Shown piece by piece: positions 1-10,100 of a stretch of 16,717 nt of DNA. The notes beneath the pieces were generated by a model that was not told where the DNA came from, searched no databases, and saw only the letters and a program-made list of their open reading frames with translations. How positions within the stretch are numbered: the stretch's first letter is position 1; every line of letters begins with the position of its first letter. The stretch comes from SIG607 sp045592625. GTDB taxonomy: Bacteria; Bacillota; Clostridia; Oscillospirales; Acutalibacteraceae. The stretch spans positions 1 to 16,717 of the forward strand of contig JAZNVC010000022.1 of NCBI GenBank assembly GCA_045592625.1, in the 5' to 3' direction. Made by a program: the position numbers and the translations under genes.

Positions 1-639
1 ATTAATGCGGATGGCTATGTATCTACAGGGCAAGGAATAACCGGTCACAATATGTTTGCATATTGTAATAATAATCCGGTTAATATGGTTGACCAAAATG
101 GCGAAGCATCTACTATTGCACAATGGTGGACATCAACTATGGGGTGGCTTTGTGCTGTAGATACAGCGCTCCCAATAGGTGATATAATTTATGTAGGGGT
201 TGCAGCAGTCCTTTGGGGTGCTGCTATATGTGGTGTTTCTATTGCAGCTGATAAATATGTTGATTCTGCTTCAACTGAAAAAGAAGAAGAAAAAGATATT
301 GCTCCAGCCATCCCTAAAGATCCACCCAAAAAAGAGACTGTTATTTATCGTTACGGTGGGACTAATCCAGGTAATTTTGTACCGAGTCCCCGAGATGTTG
401 CAACCAATTCCGGACTGTCTTTTTTAACGAGTCCTCCACCGCCAGGAACAAAAGCTTCTGTAACAACTATTGAAGCACTTAATGCAACTGGTGTAGTTAG
501 AGCTTATCAAGACAAACCGGGACATGTAAGGGTTGATCCTGTTATTGGTACTCTTGCCGACTGGCATGCTGGCGGTTCGGAGCACACATGTACGATTGCC
601 GTTAGATCTGTTGTAGTAAAGTGGGATGGAGGAAATTAA
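1..639 (+). CDS. RHS-repeat polymorphic toxin, C-terminal part (5' end outside window)
   Basis: The frame is open from the first base, so this is the 3' end of a longer gene; the Met codon at base 52 is internal. Residues 17-36 (counted from base 1) read HNMFAYCNNNPVNMVDQNG, the typical end of the RHS-repeat-associated core that precedes variable toxin tips. A hydrophobic segment follows (about nt 160-250, rich in Ile, Val, Ala and Gly, possibly membrane-inserting), then a charged, Pro/Lys-rich linker (about nt 270-335). The last 100 or so residues form a compact domain with RYGGTNPGN, GLSFLTSPPPPG and a Val-rich TTIEALNATGVV stretch, ending in VVVKWDGG. RHS proteins are large secreted or surface shells that deliver such tips to neighbouring cells. 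I do not recognise the tip family and assign no enzymatic activity. The immediately following gene fits an immunity partner. Confidence 0.88.
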   Translation: MNADGYVSTGQGITGHNMFAYCNNNPVNMVDQNGEASTIAQWWTSTMGWLCAVDTALPIGDIIYVGVAAVLWGAAICGVSIAADKYVDSASTEKEEEKDIAPAIPKDPPKKETVIYRYGGTNPGNFVPSPRDVATNSGLSFLTSPPPPGTKASVTTIEALNATGVVRAYQDKPGHVRVDPVIGTLADWHAGGSEHTCTIAVRSVVVKWDGGN

Positions 640-1116
640 ATGTACGATATAAATGAAATATATAAAATGTTAAATTGGCAGAGTAGGTTTGGTGATCAAC
701 TACAGGGAATTAAACTTGCAAGAAATTTAGAAGACTTATCTCTGTTAATCCTTCCTTGTGCAAATGGAGAAAGCAAAGGCATTTGGGAAAATTGTGCAAG
801 AGCATTATATGAAATATCAGATGACCGGTTAGAAAAACATTTACCATCTTTGTTAGAATGGTTGCAAGACTTAAATTGGCCCGGTGCATTGATAATACTA
901 GATAGATTGAAGATTTTTTCGGGGAGAAAATTGAAAAAACCTTTTATGGAACGTTTTACCTATGCTAACAACCTAAATAATGAAGAAGGGCTAATGTGGT
1001 TAGATTATTTATCGGAATTACTTGATAATGAAGAGTTGAAAGCAGTATTGCCAAAACCAATTATAGAAAAGCTACAAAAGCACTATAAAAATTGGGGCTT
1101 TTGGTATGATGACTGA
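640..1116 (+). CDS. Probable immunity protein for the adjacent RHS toxin (DUF5071-like)
   Basis: This 158-residue, soluble, acidic, helix-rich protein has no signal peptide or membrane segment. Its ATG follows the toxin stop codon directly (TAA then ATG), with GGAGG at 628-632, 7 nt before the start, so the two genes are translationally coupled. The central motif LPSLLEWLQDLNWPGA (about residues 68-83) resembles the signature of DUF5071-type proteins, small helical-repeat proteins often found beside polymorphic toxins; this is from memory of the family, not from a search. A short cytoplasmic protein directly behind an RHS toxin tip is the usual immunity arrangement, so binding and neutralising that tip is the inferred role. 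It could instead be an unrelated small hypothetical protein. Confidence 0.8.
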   Translation: MYDINEIYKMLNWQSRFGDQLQGIKLARNLEDLSLLILPCANGESKGIWENCARALYEISDDRLEKHLPSLLEWLQDLNWPGALIILDRLKIFSGRKLKKPFMERFTYANNLNNEEGLMWLDYLSELLDNEELKAVLPKPIIEKLQKHYKNWGFWYDD

Positions 1117-1140
1117 TTTATAACAACTTCCACTCTACGC

Positions 1141-1163
1141 TAACCGTCCCCTGTGTTTCTGTG
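1141..1163. repeat. Possible dispersed-repeat remnant (GGGACGGTT-type)
   Basis: The stretch reads aaccgtcccctgtgtttctg. From memory, GGGACGGTT/AACCGTCCC next to a GTGTTTC-like run is a common dispersed sequence in Clostridia genomes, often near REP-associated tyrosine transposases. Only one copy is visible here and no transposase gene is present, so the assignment is tentative. Confidence 0.25.
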
Positions 1164-1185
1164 TTTACTTTCAATAAAAACAAAA

Positions 1186-1213
1186 AATCGCCCGAAATTT
1201 TTTTCGGGCGATT
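1186..1213 (-). terminator. Strong palindrome, intrinsic terminator in minus orientation
   Basis: A perfect 12-bp stem (aatcgcccgaaa at 1186-1197 with tttcgggcgatt at 1202-1213) encloses a TTTT loop. On the + strand the hairpin is followed by gtcaaaag, not a T-run. On the minus strand it is followed by a T-rich tract (complement of 1171-1185). It therefore reads best as a terminator of transcription coming leftward, for example antisense RNA from the valS side. It may also act weakly behind the immunity gene. Confidence 0.6.
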
Positions 1214-1289
1214 GTCAAAAGTGATGCAAACGCTAATACTTCTGACAAGAATATATTACCCCTTATTTTTATTTTTATTCATTAAATGT

Positions 1290-1318
1290 TTGACAAACTT
1301 TAAATAAAGGTATATTAT
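1290..1318 (+). promoter_or_regulatory. Sigma-A promoter of valS
   Basis: A perfect -35 TTGACA (1290-1295), a 17-bp spacer and a -10 TATTAT (1313-1318, 5 of 6 matches) predict a start near 1325. That leaves an untranslated leader of only about 30 nt before the GTG at 1357, too short for a T-box riboswitch. Confidence 0.8.
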
Positions 1319-1356
1319 AAATAAGATTGATTATTTACGATACGGAGGAAACTCTT

Positions 1357-3984
1357 GTGGCAAAAGAATTAGCAAAACAATATAATCCCAAGGAAGTTGA
1401 AGACAGAATATATTCTTCTTGGCTTGACGGAAAATATTTTCACGCAAAAAGAGAGGAAGGAAAAAAGACCTATACTATAGTTATTCCTCCTCCAAATATT
1501 ACAGGTCAGCTTCATATGGGACATGCACTTGATAACACCTTGCAGGACTCTCTTATTCGTTTTAAGAGAATGCAGGGCTTTGATACTTTGTGGCTTCCCG
1601 GTACCGACCACGCTTCCATTGCAACCGAAGCAAAAATTGTTGAAAAAATGAAACAAGAGGGCGTTACCAAAGAAGACCTTGGCAGAGAAGGCTTTTTGAA
1701 ACGTGCTTGGGAGTGGAAGGAACAGTATGGCGGAAGAATAGTTCAACAGCTTAAAAAACTGGGTTCTTCTTGCGACTGGGACAGACTCCGTTTTACTATG
1801 GATGAAGGCTGTAATAAGGCTGTTAAAGAGGTTTTTGTAAATCTTTACGAAAAAGACCTTATTTATAGAGGCGAACGTATTATAAACTGGTGTCCGCACT
1901 GTTTAACCTCTATTTCCGATGCCGAGGTTGAGTATGAGGATCAGGCAGGTCATTTCTGGCATCTTCGTTATGCTTTAGCTGACGGCAGCGGTTATTTGGA
2001 ACTTGCTACTACTCGTCCCGAAACACTTCTTGGCGATACTGCAGTTGCTGTTAATCCAAATGATGAACGCTATAAAGATTTAATAGGCAAAAACGTGATT
2101 TTGCCTCTTGTTAACAGAGAAATCCCCGTTGTTGCCGATGATTACGTTGAAATGGACTTTGGTACAGGCGTAGTTAAAATCACCCCTGCACACGACCCCA
2201 ACGACTTTGAAGTAGGTCTTCGTCATAACCTCCCCATTATAAACGTAATGACCGATGACGCTAAAATCACCGAAGATTATCCCGCATATGCAGGTATGGA
2301 CCGCTATGAAGCAAGAAAGGCAATAGTTAAGGACCTTGAGGCTTCGGGAAATCTTGTAAAAATTGAGGATTACAGTCATAACGTTGGTACCTGCTACCGT
2401 TGTTCAACCACCGTTGAACCCAGAGTATCAAAACAATGGTTCGTTAAGATGAAGCCTCTTGCTACTCCTGCTATTGATGCAGTTAAAAAGGGTGAAACCA
2501 AGTTCGTTCCACAGCGTTTTGAAAAGGTTTATTTCCATTGGCTTGAAAATATAAGAGACTGGTGTATTTCCCGTCAGCTTTGGTGGGGACACCGTATCCC
2601 TGCTTGGTACTGTGCCGATTGCGGTGAAATAACAGTATCTAAAACCGATGCGGTTTGCTGTGCTAAGTGCGGCAGCAAAAACATTGAACAAGACCCAGAT
2701 ACGCTTGATACCTGGTTTTCTTCTGCTTTGTGGCCTTTTTCTACTCTCGGTTGGCCCGATAATAGTGAAGACTTAAAGCATTATTATCCTACAAATACCC
2801 TTGTAACAGGATATGATATTATTCCTTTCTGGGTAATGCGTATGATGTTCTCGGGAATTGAACATACAGGACAGGTGCCCTTTGATACCGTTCTTATTCA
2901 CGGTCTTGTAAGGGATGAGCAGGGAAGAAAGATGTCAAAATCCTTAGGCAACGGTGTTGACCCCCTTGAAATTATAGATAACTACGGTGCCGATGCTCTC
3001 AGATTCTCTCTTGTTACCGGTAACAGTCCCGGAAACGATATGCGTTATATTCCTTCCCGTGTTGAGTCCTGCAGAAACTTTGCCAATAAGATTTGGAATG
3101 CCGCACGTTTCCTTCTTATGAATCTTGAAAGTGATAAGGAAATGGCTCTGCCCGAAAATCTTGCACTTGAGGATAAGTGGATTCTTTCTAAATACAATAA
3201 ATTAATAAAAGACGTAACCGAAAATATTGAAAAATACGAACTCGGTCTTGCGGCTCAAAAACTTTACGACTTTATTTGGGACGTATATTGCGACTGGTAC
3301 ATTGAAATTTGCAAGGCTCGTCTTAACGGCGAAGATAAAGCTGCCGCCGATAATGCAAGAAGTGTGCTTGTTTACGTTCTTGTGGGTACATTAAAACTTT
3401 TACATCCCTTTATGCCATTTATTACCGAAGAAATTTGGTTATCACTTCCGCATAGCGGTGAGTCCATTATGGTAAGCGCTTGGCCTACCTATAACGAAGC
3501 TCTTGACTATATTAAAGAGGAAGAAGACTTCGAAAAGGTAATGGACGCAATTAAGGCTATAAGAAACAGAAGAAGCGAAATGAACGTGCCTCCCTCCAAA
3601 AAAGCTAAGGTGTGTATTTCAACAAGCGAAAAGGAAGTATTTACAGCAGGTATTTCTTTCTTTATTCGACTTGCAAGTGCAAGTGAGGTTGAAATAGCCG
3701 ATAACTTTGATTTACAGGGTGCTGTTCGTGTTGTTACCGACGTTGCAAATATCTTTATTCCTATGAATGAACTTGTTGACGTGAGTGCTGAACTTGCCCG
3801 TCTTGAAAAAGACCTTAAAAAAGCAAATGAGGATAAAGTTTTCTTTGAAAAGAAACTTAGTAATCCCGGCTTTGTGGCAAAGGCTCCTCCCGCTGTTTTA
3901 AATGAACAAAAGGAAAAACTTAAAAAGGCTCTCGACAAAATCGCTCTTATTAATAAAAGCATTGAAGACCTTAAGAATATGTAA
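1357..3984 (+). CDS. valS: Valine--tRNA ligase (ValRS)
   Basis: This cytoplasmic class Ia synthetase charges tRNA-Val with valine using ATP. The 875 residues match the usual length for bacterial ValRS. Landmarks in order: the HIGH-type signature HMGH (53-56) in PPPNITGQLHMGHAL; the editing (CP1) domain beginning near ATTRPETLLGDTAVAV (about 217-232), which hydrolyses mischarged Thr-tRNA; a zinc-ribbon-like Cys pair set C419/C422 and C435/C438; KMSKS (525-529); the anticodon-binding helical domain (about 600-760); and a C-terminal Lys/Glu-rich coiled-coil arm (about 805-872) that grips the tRNA. The GTG at 1357 is chosen because GGAGG (1344-1348) lies 8 nt upstream; an in-frame TTG at 1327 would be essentially leaderless. 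The gene is monocistronic, with its own promoter and terminator. Confidence 0.98.
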   Translation: MAKELAKQYNPKEVEDRIYSSWLDGKYFHAKREEGKKTYTIVIPPPNITGQLHMGHALDNTLQDSLIRFKRMQGFDTLWLPGTDHASIATEAKIVEKMKQEGVTKEDLGREGFLKRAWEWKEQYGGRIVQQLKKLGSSCDWDRLRFTMDEGCNKAVKEVFVNLYEKDLIYRGERIINWCPHCLTSISDAEVEYEDQAGHFWHLRYALADGSGYLELATTRPETLLGDTAVAVNPNDERYKDLIGKNVILPLVNREIPVVADDYVEMDFGTGVVKITPAHDPNDFEVGLRHNLPIINVMTDDAKITEDYPAYAGMDRYEARKAIVKDLEASGNLVKIEDYSHNVGTCYRCSTTVEPRVSKQWFVKMKPLATPAIDAVKKGETKFVPQRFEKVYFHWLENIRDWCISRQLWWGHRIPAWYCADCGEITVSKTDAVCCAKCGSKNIEQDPDTLDTWFSSALWPFSTLGWPDNSEDLKHYYPTNTLVTGYDIIPFWVMRMMFSGIEHTGQVPFDTVLIHGLVRDEQGRKMSKSLGNGVDPLEIIDNYGADALRFSLVTGNSPGNDMRYIPSRVESCRNFANKIWNAARFLLMNLESDKEMALPENLALEDKWILSKYNKLIKDVTENIEKYELGLAAQKLYDFIWDVYCDWYIEICKARLNGEDKAAADNARSVLVYVLVGTLKLLHPFMPFITEEIWLSLPHSGESIMVSAWPTYNEALDYIKEEEDFEKVMDAIKAIRNRRSEMNVPPSKKAKVCISTSEKEVFTAGISFFIRLASASEVEIADNFDLQGAVRVVTDVANIFIPMNELVDVSAELARLEKDLKKANEDKVFFEKKLSNPGFVAKAPPAVLNEQKEKLKKALDKIALINKSIEDLKNM

Positions 3985-3995
3985 CATGTAATAAA

Positions 3996-4025
3996 AACGC
4001 CATTGATTTTTTCAGTGGCGTTTTT
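3996..4025 (+). terminator. Rho-independent terminator of valS
   Basis: An 11-bp stem with one G-T pair (aacgccattga at 3996-4006 with tcagtggcgtt at 4012-4022) and a 5-nt T loop is followed by a T-run to 4025. It begins 12 nt after the valS stop. An A-run on the left flank makes it potentially bidirectional. Confidence 0.9.
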
Positions 4026-4037
4026 AGTTTTTTATAG

Positions 4038-4066
4038 TTGTTCTTTTTCTTTTTTTATGTTATAAT
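4038..4066 (+). promoter_or_regulatory. Sigma-A-type promoter of the giant LRR-dockerin gene
   Basis: A perfect -10 TATAAT (4061-4066) lies 17 bp from a weak -35 TTGTTC (4038-4043, only TTG matches). The spacer and upstream DNA are strongly T-rich. The predicted start near 4073 gives a leader of about 50 nt before ATG 4123. The weak -35 leaves room for an activator, but no operator was recognised. Confidence 0.65.
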
Positions 4067-4122
4067 AAAATAGATTATAAACTTTTTTCAGGCACAAATA
4101 TTAAACCTTGGAAGTGAAAGTT

Positions 4123-7100
4123 ATGAAATTTAAAAAGATTTTGTCCTTTTTATTAGCCTTTGCAATTATTTTTACCGCTTTGCCAGTTATATCCCTTACT
4201 ACAAGAGCAGAAACAAGCGGATATTATACCTACAATACTTCGGTAGATGGAAGAGCATATATTATTGATGTTGATACCTCCATTTCGGGTACAGTAACAA
4301 TTCCGTCAAGTTTTGGCAGTTATAGGGTTGTAGGAATAAGTGATCATGCTTTTTCATTATGCACAAGAATAACTCAATTAATTATTCCTGAAGGAATTTC
4401 TTATGTTGGAGACAGCGCATTTCGTAAATGTTCCGGACTTACAGATATCACAATTCCCTCAACTTTAAGAAGCTTTGGTGTTTTAGCGTTTACTGGATGT
4501 TCTAAATTAGAAAATGTTTACATTTCAGATATAGCTTCTTGGTGCAAAGCTTCTTTCAGCAGATATGACGAATATCCCACAACTCATCCTATGAATTATG
4601 CTGAAAATCTTTATATAAACGGTTCTTTGGTTACTTCGCTCACAATTCCAAACGGCGTTAAAACTGTGGGTGTAGGCTTTGCTAGGAGTGAATCTATAAC
4701 CGAAATAAAAATTCCTGATAGTGTTGAAAGCATTGCAGCCGGAGCATTTGGCGGTTGTACTTCGCTTGAAAGTATGACTTTGCCGTTTGTAGGCGCATCG
4801 CGTACAGCTAGCGGTAAGAGTGCGGTTTTGGGTTATCTTTTTGGTTCTATCGGCATTTATAATAAAACATATTCGTGCGAGTCTTATGAAATACCGTATA
4901 GTCTTAAAAATATAGTTTTAAATTGCGAAAAAGTTCCTGATTTAGCTTTCTCAGGAGTTCATTTGGAATCAGTAACAATATCAAATAAGACTACCTGTAT
5001 TGGCTCAGGTGCATTTTATAAGTGCAGTTATTTAAAAAATGTGTATATAAACGATATGGCTTCGTGGTTTAATATTGAATTTGTGTCAAATGATTCAAAC
5101 CCACTTTATTATGCCAAAAACTTGTATGTTAACGGTACTATTGTAACAGATATCGAGATACCTGAAGGTGTTACCGCTATTAAAAGTTATTGCTTTTCAG
5201 GTTTTCAGTGGTTAAACAGTTTAAATATACCTGAAGATGTAACAAGTATTGGTGTGGGTGCGTTTTATAACTGTAATAATTTGACTTCCGTGAATATACC
5301 TGAAGATGTAACAAGTATTGGTGTGGGTGCGTTTTATAATTGTAATAATTTGACTTCCGTGAATATACCGGAAGGTGTTAAAAGTATAGAAGATTACACA
5401 TTTTATAATTGTTATAAGTTACCTTCTGTTGATATGCCGAAAAGTGTTGAGAGTATAGGGAATATGGCATTTTATAACTGTAAAGCCCTTACAAATATAA
5501 CCATACCAAATAATGTAACAAGAATAGGATATAGTGCATTTAATAACTGTATAGCCCTTACAAGTATAACCATACCAAATAGTGTAACAAGTATAGGGGG
5601 AGAAGCATTTTTCGTTTGCTCATCCCTAAACAGAGTAAATATAACCGATATAAAAGCATGGTGTAATATTTCTTTTAGTGATTATTCTGCAAACCCGCTT
5701 TATAAAGGAGCAAAACTTTATTTTAAGGATGAACTTGTAACTGATTTGGTTGTTCCCGACGATACGGCACATATTAATAAGTATGCATTTTATGGCTGTG
5801 ATTCAATAGCCTCTGTTACCATCCCCGATAGTGTTAATCAAATCAGAGAAAATGCATTTTTTGAGTGCTCATCACTAAATAAAGTGAATATTGATGATGT
5901 ATCTGCTTGGTGTAATATTTATTTTGAAAATTATGCTTCCAACCCACTTTATTATGCTAAAAATTTATATTTAGATGATAAATTAATTTCTCATTTGGTT
6001 ATTCCCGACGGTACGGAAAATATTAATAATTACGCATTTTATGGCTGTGATTCAATAACCTCAGTTACCGTTCCCGATAGTGTGACAAATATAGGGGGAT
6101 ATGCATTTTCTAGTTGCAAAAATTTAAGTAGTGTACATATTGGTGCAAAATTAGAAAGATTATATAGTTTTGCATTTAGCGTATGTGAAAATCTTGTTGA
6201 TATTTCCGTTTCAAAGGACAATCCTAATTTTTCTTCACTTAATGGAGTTTTGTATAATAAAGATTATACAACTCTTATACTATATCCTATAGGCATTGCT
6301 GATAGTTGTGAGCTTCCTGATGGAGTGGAAATTATAAACGACTATTCTTTTTATGAATGTAATAATCTGACTAAAATTTCAATTCCAAAGAGCGTGACAA
6401 AAATCAACAGCTATTCTTTTTATAATTGCGGTAAACTTACGGACGTTATGTATGAGGGCTCTGTTACCGACAAAGAGAATATGTCAATTATTACAACGGG
6501 AAATAGTAATTTGCTTACTGCTACTTGGCATTACAATGCTTGTGTAAATCATAGTTATTCAGGTGAATGTGATGACAGCTGCAATAACTGTGACGAGATA
6601 AGAGATGTTACTAAGGAACATATATTTGAATGGGTTATTGATAAAGCCGAAAGTTGCGTAGAAGACGGATATAAACACGAAGAGTGTACGGGTTGTCATC
6701 TAAAGCAGAATGAAAATACAGTTATAAAAGCAACAGGAAGCCATTTATATATTAATTCTTGGGACACCATTTGTAGTATTTGCGGTGCTGAACGTGAGGC
6801 ATCCGGCACAACGGGGGATGTAAACTGGCAACTTAGCGGCACTACTCTTACCATAAGCGGTATGGGTAATATGGCTGACTATACCTTTGCCCAGGTAACG
6901 CCTTGGGGAAATAATATCACCAAAATTATTATTAATAAAGGCGTTACTTCTATAGGAAACAGAGCCTTTTTGAGCATAGATTCATTAAAGGAAGTGGAAA
7001 TAGCCGATAGTGTTACAAATATTGGTGAAGCCGCTTTTGCATATTGTACTTCGATTGAAAAAATAAACATACCAAACAGTGTAACAACTATTGGCGACTG

Positions 7101-10100
7101 GGCATTCGAGGGTTGCAGCTCACTGGAATTTATAGAGCTTCCAAAGGGTTTAACCAAATTGAATTACGCTTTGTTCGACGGATGCAGTAATTTAAAAACG
7201 GTAATTATTCCCGATAGCGTTACCACCGTTGACCATTGGGTATTTAACAACTGCACATCCTTAACCAATGTGGCTATTCCAAAAAACGTTACTACTGTGG
7301 GAAGCGGTATGTTTAGCGGTTGTGAATCCTTAAAAACAATTACCATTCCAGCTTCTCTTACAAGTATTTCTTCTGAAATGTTTGTGGCTTGTTTCTCTCT
7401 TACTGAAGTTATTATAGAAAACAAATTAACCACAGTCGGTGAATATGCATTTCATAGCTGTAAAGCTCTTAAAGATGTATGGTATGTAGGTAGCGAGACC
7501 GACAAAAACAAAATTTCAGTATATAATAATAACGATGCATTTCTTTCGGCTACCTGGCATTATAATATATGCTCGGTACATACATACACAAATGACTCCG
7601 ACACAACCTGCAACGTTTGCGGTGTAACACGTAACCTTTCGGGCGTATCGGGTAAGTGTACTTGGGATTTAATCGGCACTACCCTTATAATCAGAGGTAA
7701 CGGTGATATGCTCAGCTATAACTCAAGCTCTATTCCTTGGGGCAGAGATATTACCGAGGTCATTATTTTAGACGGTGTTACCTCTATTGGCAATTATGCA
7801 TTTTACGGTTGTTCTAATCTGAGCAAAATAACCATACCCGATAGTGTGACTAAAATAGGTATGGTTGCGTTCGGGCAGTGTATTTCTCTTGAGGAAGTAA
7901 AAATACCTGAGGGAGTAACAAGTATCAGCAACGCTACGTTTGAAGGCTGTACTTCCTTGAAAAATGTTACTATACCAAGTGGTATTACACAAATCGGTAA
8001 CAATGCTTTTTATAATTGCAGTGAATTATCCGAAATTACTATACCCGAGGGCGTTACTTCTATAGGTGGCTTTGCGTTTTATAAATGCCGTTCATTAACA
8101 AAAGTAAACGTGCTGGGACGTCTTGATTCTATAGGCGATTCGGCATTCTACAGTTGTGATTCATTAACAGAATTTAACATGCCCAAAGGTGCGGCATATA
8201 TTTCAAGATATGCTTTTTACTATTGCACCGATTTAAAGGAAATTAATTTAACTGATAATGCAACCTATATCGGAGACTGTGCATTTCGTGCCTGTGGCTC
8301 GTTGGAGAAAATTAATATCCCCGATAGCGTTGCTTATATCGGAACCGAGGCATTTTACGGTTGTACTTCCTTAATGGAGGTAAATATACCGAATAAAATT
8401 ACCGCCATTAGCGATTCAGCCTTCAGAAGCTGTAGTTCACTAACAAAGGTCACCATACCAAATAGCGTTACAGCCATTGGAAAATCTGCATTTAACTCCT
8501 GTAGTGCTTTAACCGAAATAAATCTTTCTGATAGTATTGAAGCAATAGGGGATTTTGCATTTTACGGTTGCAGTTCGGCATCAAAAATAGAATTGCCAAG
8601 CACCGTTACCTCTATCGGTAATTCTGCATTTTATGGTTGCAGTTCCTTAACACAGTTTACTGTTCCAAGTTCTGTTACCTCAATTGGAGAATATACCTTC
8701 TTTAACTGTCAGGCTTTAAAAGAAATTACTATACCCAACGGTTTGCAAACTATTGGAAATTTTGCATTTTATCAGTGCGTTTCCCTAAAAGAAATAAGCT
8801 TACCCAAGGCTGTTACTTTTATTGGAGAGCGTGCGTTTGATAGATGTTCCGCTTTAAATGACGTGTGGTATGACGGCACTTTAGAGGATAAGGGCAAAAT
8901 AGATATAGGAGCTTATAATTCTGCCTTAGACCAAGCAAACTGGCATTACGTTTACAAAGATGATGTATTTACCTTTACAGTTTCAAACGGTGAGGCTATT
9001 ATTACAGCATGTAAAACTGATGCAAGCGGCGAAATAACAGTACCACATACTATAGCAGACTGTACCGTTGTTGCAATAAACGACAAGGTATTTAACGGTT
9101 GTTCCGCTATTACTCAAATAAATATTCCAAGCTCAGTGGAATATATTGGAAATAATGTGTTTGACGGTTGTTCTGCCCTTGAACGTTTTGAGGTTGATAA
9201 GAACAACAAAAATTACTGTTCGTCCAGCGGTGTTTTATATAGTAAGGATGAAAAAGAAATTATATGCACTCCTGAAAATCAAATGCTTATTTTAAAGGTT
9301 AATTATCTTTATTCTACGGGAGAAACAGCATTTGACACCTTTGAAAGCAAACTTAAAGCAGGGGATAGCTATAATGCAGTTGTTCCTCAGATAGAGTGGC
9401 ATTCTGTCAGCAGAGAAACAGTTTCGGGCAGTATGCCGGACGTTGATTTAACCATTGACGTTATTTATTATGAAAATGCCAAGATTAATAACGGAAAATG
9501 TAACGACAATATCACTTGGACACTATATGAAGACGGCTCTCTTATTTTCCGTGGTACAGGTGATATGCCCGATTACACAAGCGGTAGCGCTCCTTGGAGC
9601 AAAAACGCACACAGTATAAATACGGTTTATATAGACCCACGTATAAAGAGTATTGGCGCATATGCCTTAGAAAACGCAATTAATCTTACATATATTGATT
9701 ACGGATACAGCATATCTTCTATAGGAAAGTATGCTTTTTCGGGTTGCTCTTCATTAAAATCCTTTAAGCTTCCTGAAACTGTAACCAAAATCGAAGAAGG
9801 TGCATTTTACGGTTGCACAGGGCTTAAGACTGTAATGATTTCAGAGGAAATTACTTCTATAGGTGCAAATGCTTTTAATGGATGCAGTGAACTTATTCAG
9901 GTAACCATAGGAGCAAATGTAACAATAGTAGGTGACAGTGCGTTTGATAACTGCAAAAAGCTTACTCAAATTTATTTCCGCGGCAAACCGGCAGAGTTAG
10001 GCGATGCTTCTTTCGGTAGTAAAACAGGCAAATATATTTACTATTACAGCACCGTTGACGGTTGGGATGAGGTTATTGAAAACGGTCTTTGGTACGGTTA

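Larger units (their letters stand above)
4320..10000 (+). repeat. Five blocks of about 23-residue BspA-type LRRs
   Basis: The repeating unit reads roughly IPxxVTxIGxxAFxxCxxL. By hand I count about 20 units at nt 4320-6470, 8 at 6930-7490, 16 at 7770-8880, 2 at 9064-9200 and 5-6 at 9630-10000, around 50 in all. Blocks 1-3 each end in a related module of the form DVWYxGxxxDK...WHYN (near nt 6430-6540, 7470-7565 and 8860-8950). Blocks 2, 3 and 5 each start after a cap of the form WxLxGTTLxIxGxGxM with PWG or PWS (near nt 6825, 7660 and 9515). Confidence 0.93.

Noticed and set aside
200..427. 75-codon frame on + overlapping the RHS tip in another phase
   Set aside because: It sits inside the RHS coding frame, is low-complexity (Lys and Leu runs) and has no independent signal.
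1117..1215. Short minus-strand peptide ending in VSVEWKLL across the palindrome
   Set aside because: The frame runs through the terminator-like palindrome, has no start signal and matches no family I know.
1327..1356. Upstream TTG start for valS
   Set aside because: It would begin about 2 nt after the predicted transcript start with no Shine-Dalgarno; GGAGG is placed correctly for the GTG at 1357, and the extra residues are not family-like.
1369..1899. 176-codon minus-strand frame inside valS
   Set aside because: It is antisense to conserved ValRS sequence, including the HMGH region, and has no family features.
4320..10000. Regularly spaced repeats as a possible CRISPR array
   Set aside because: The repeats are protein-coding LRRs in one long frame with variable DNA and 69-bp period; there are no conserved short repeats with unique spacers.
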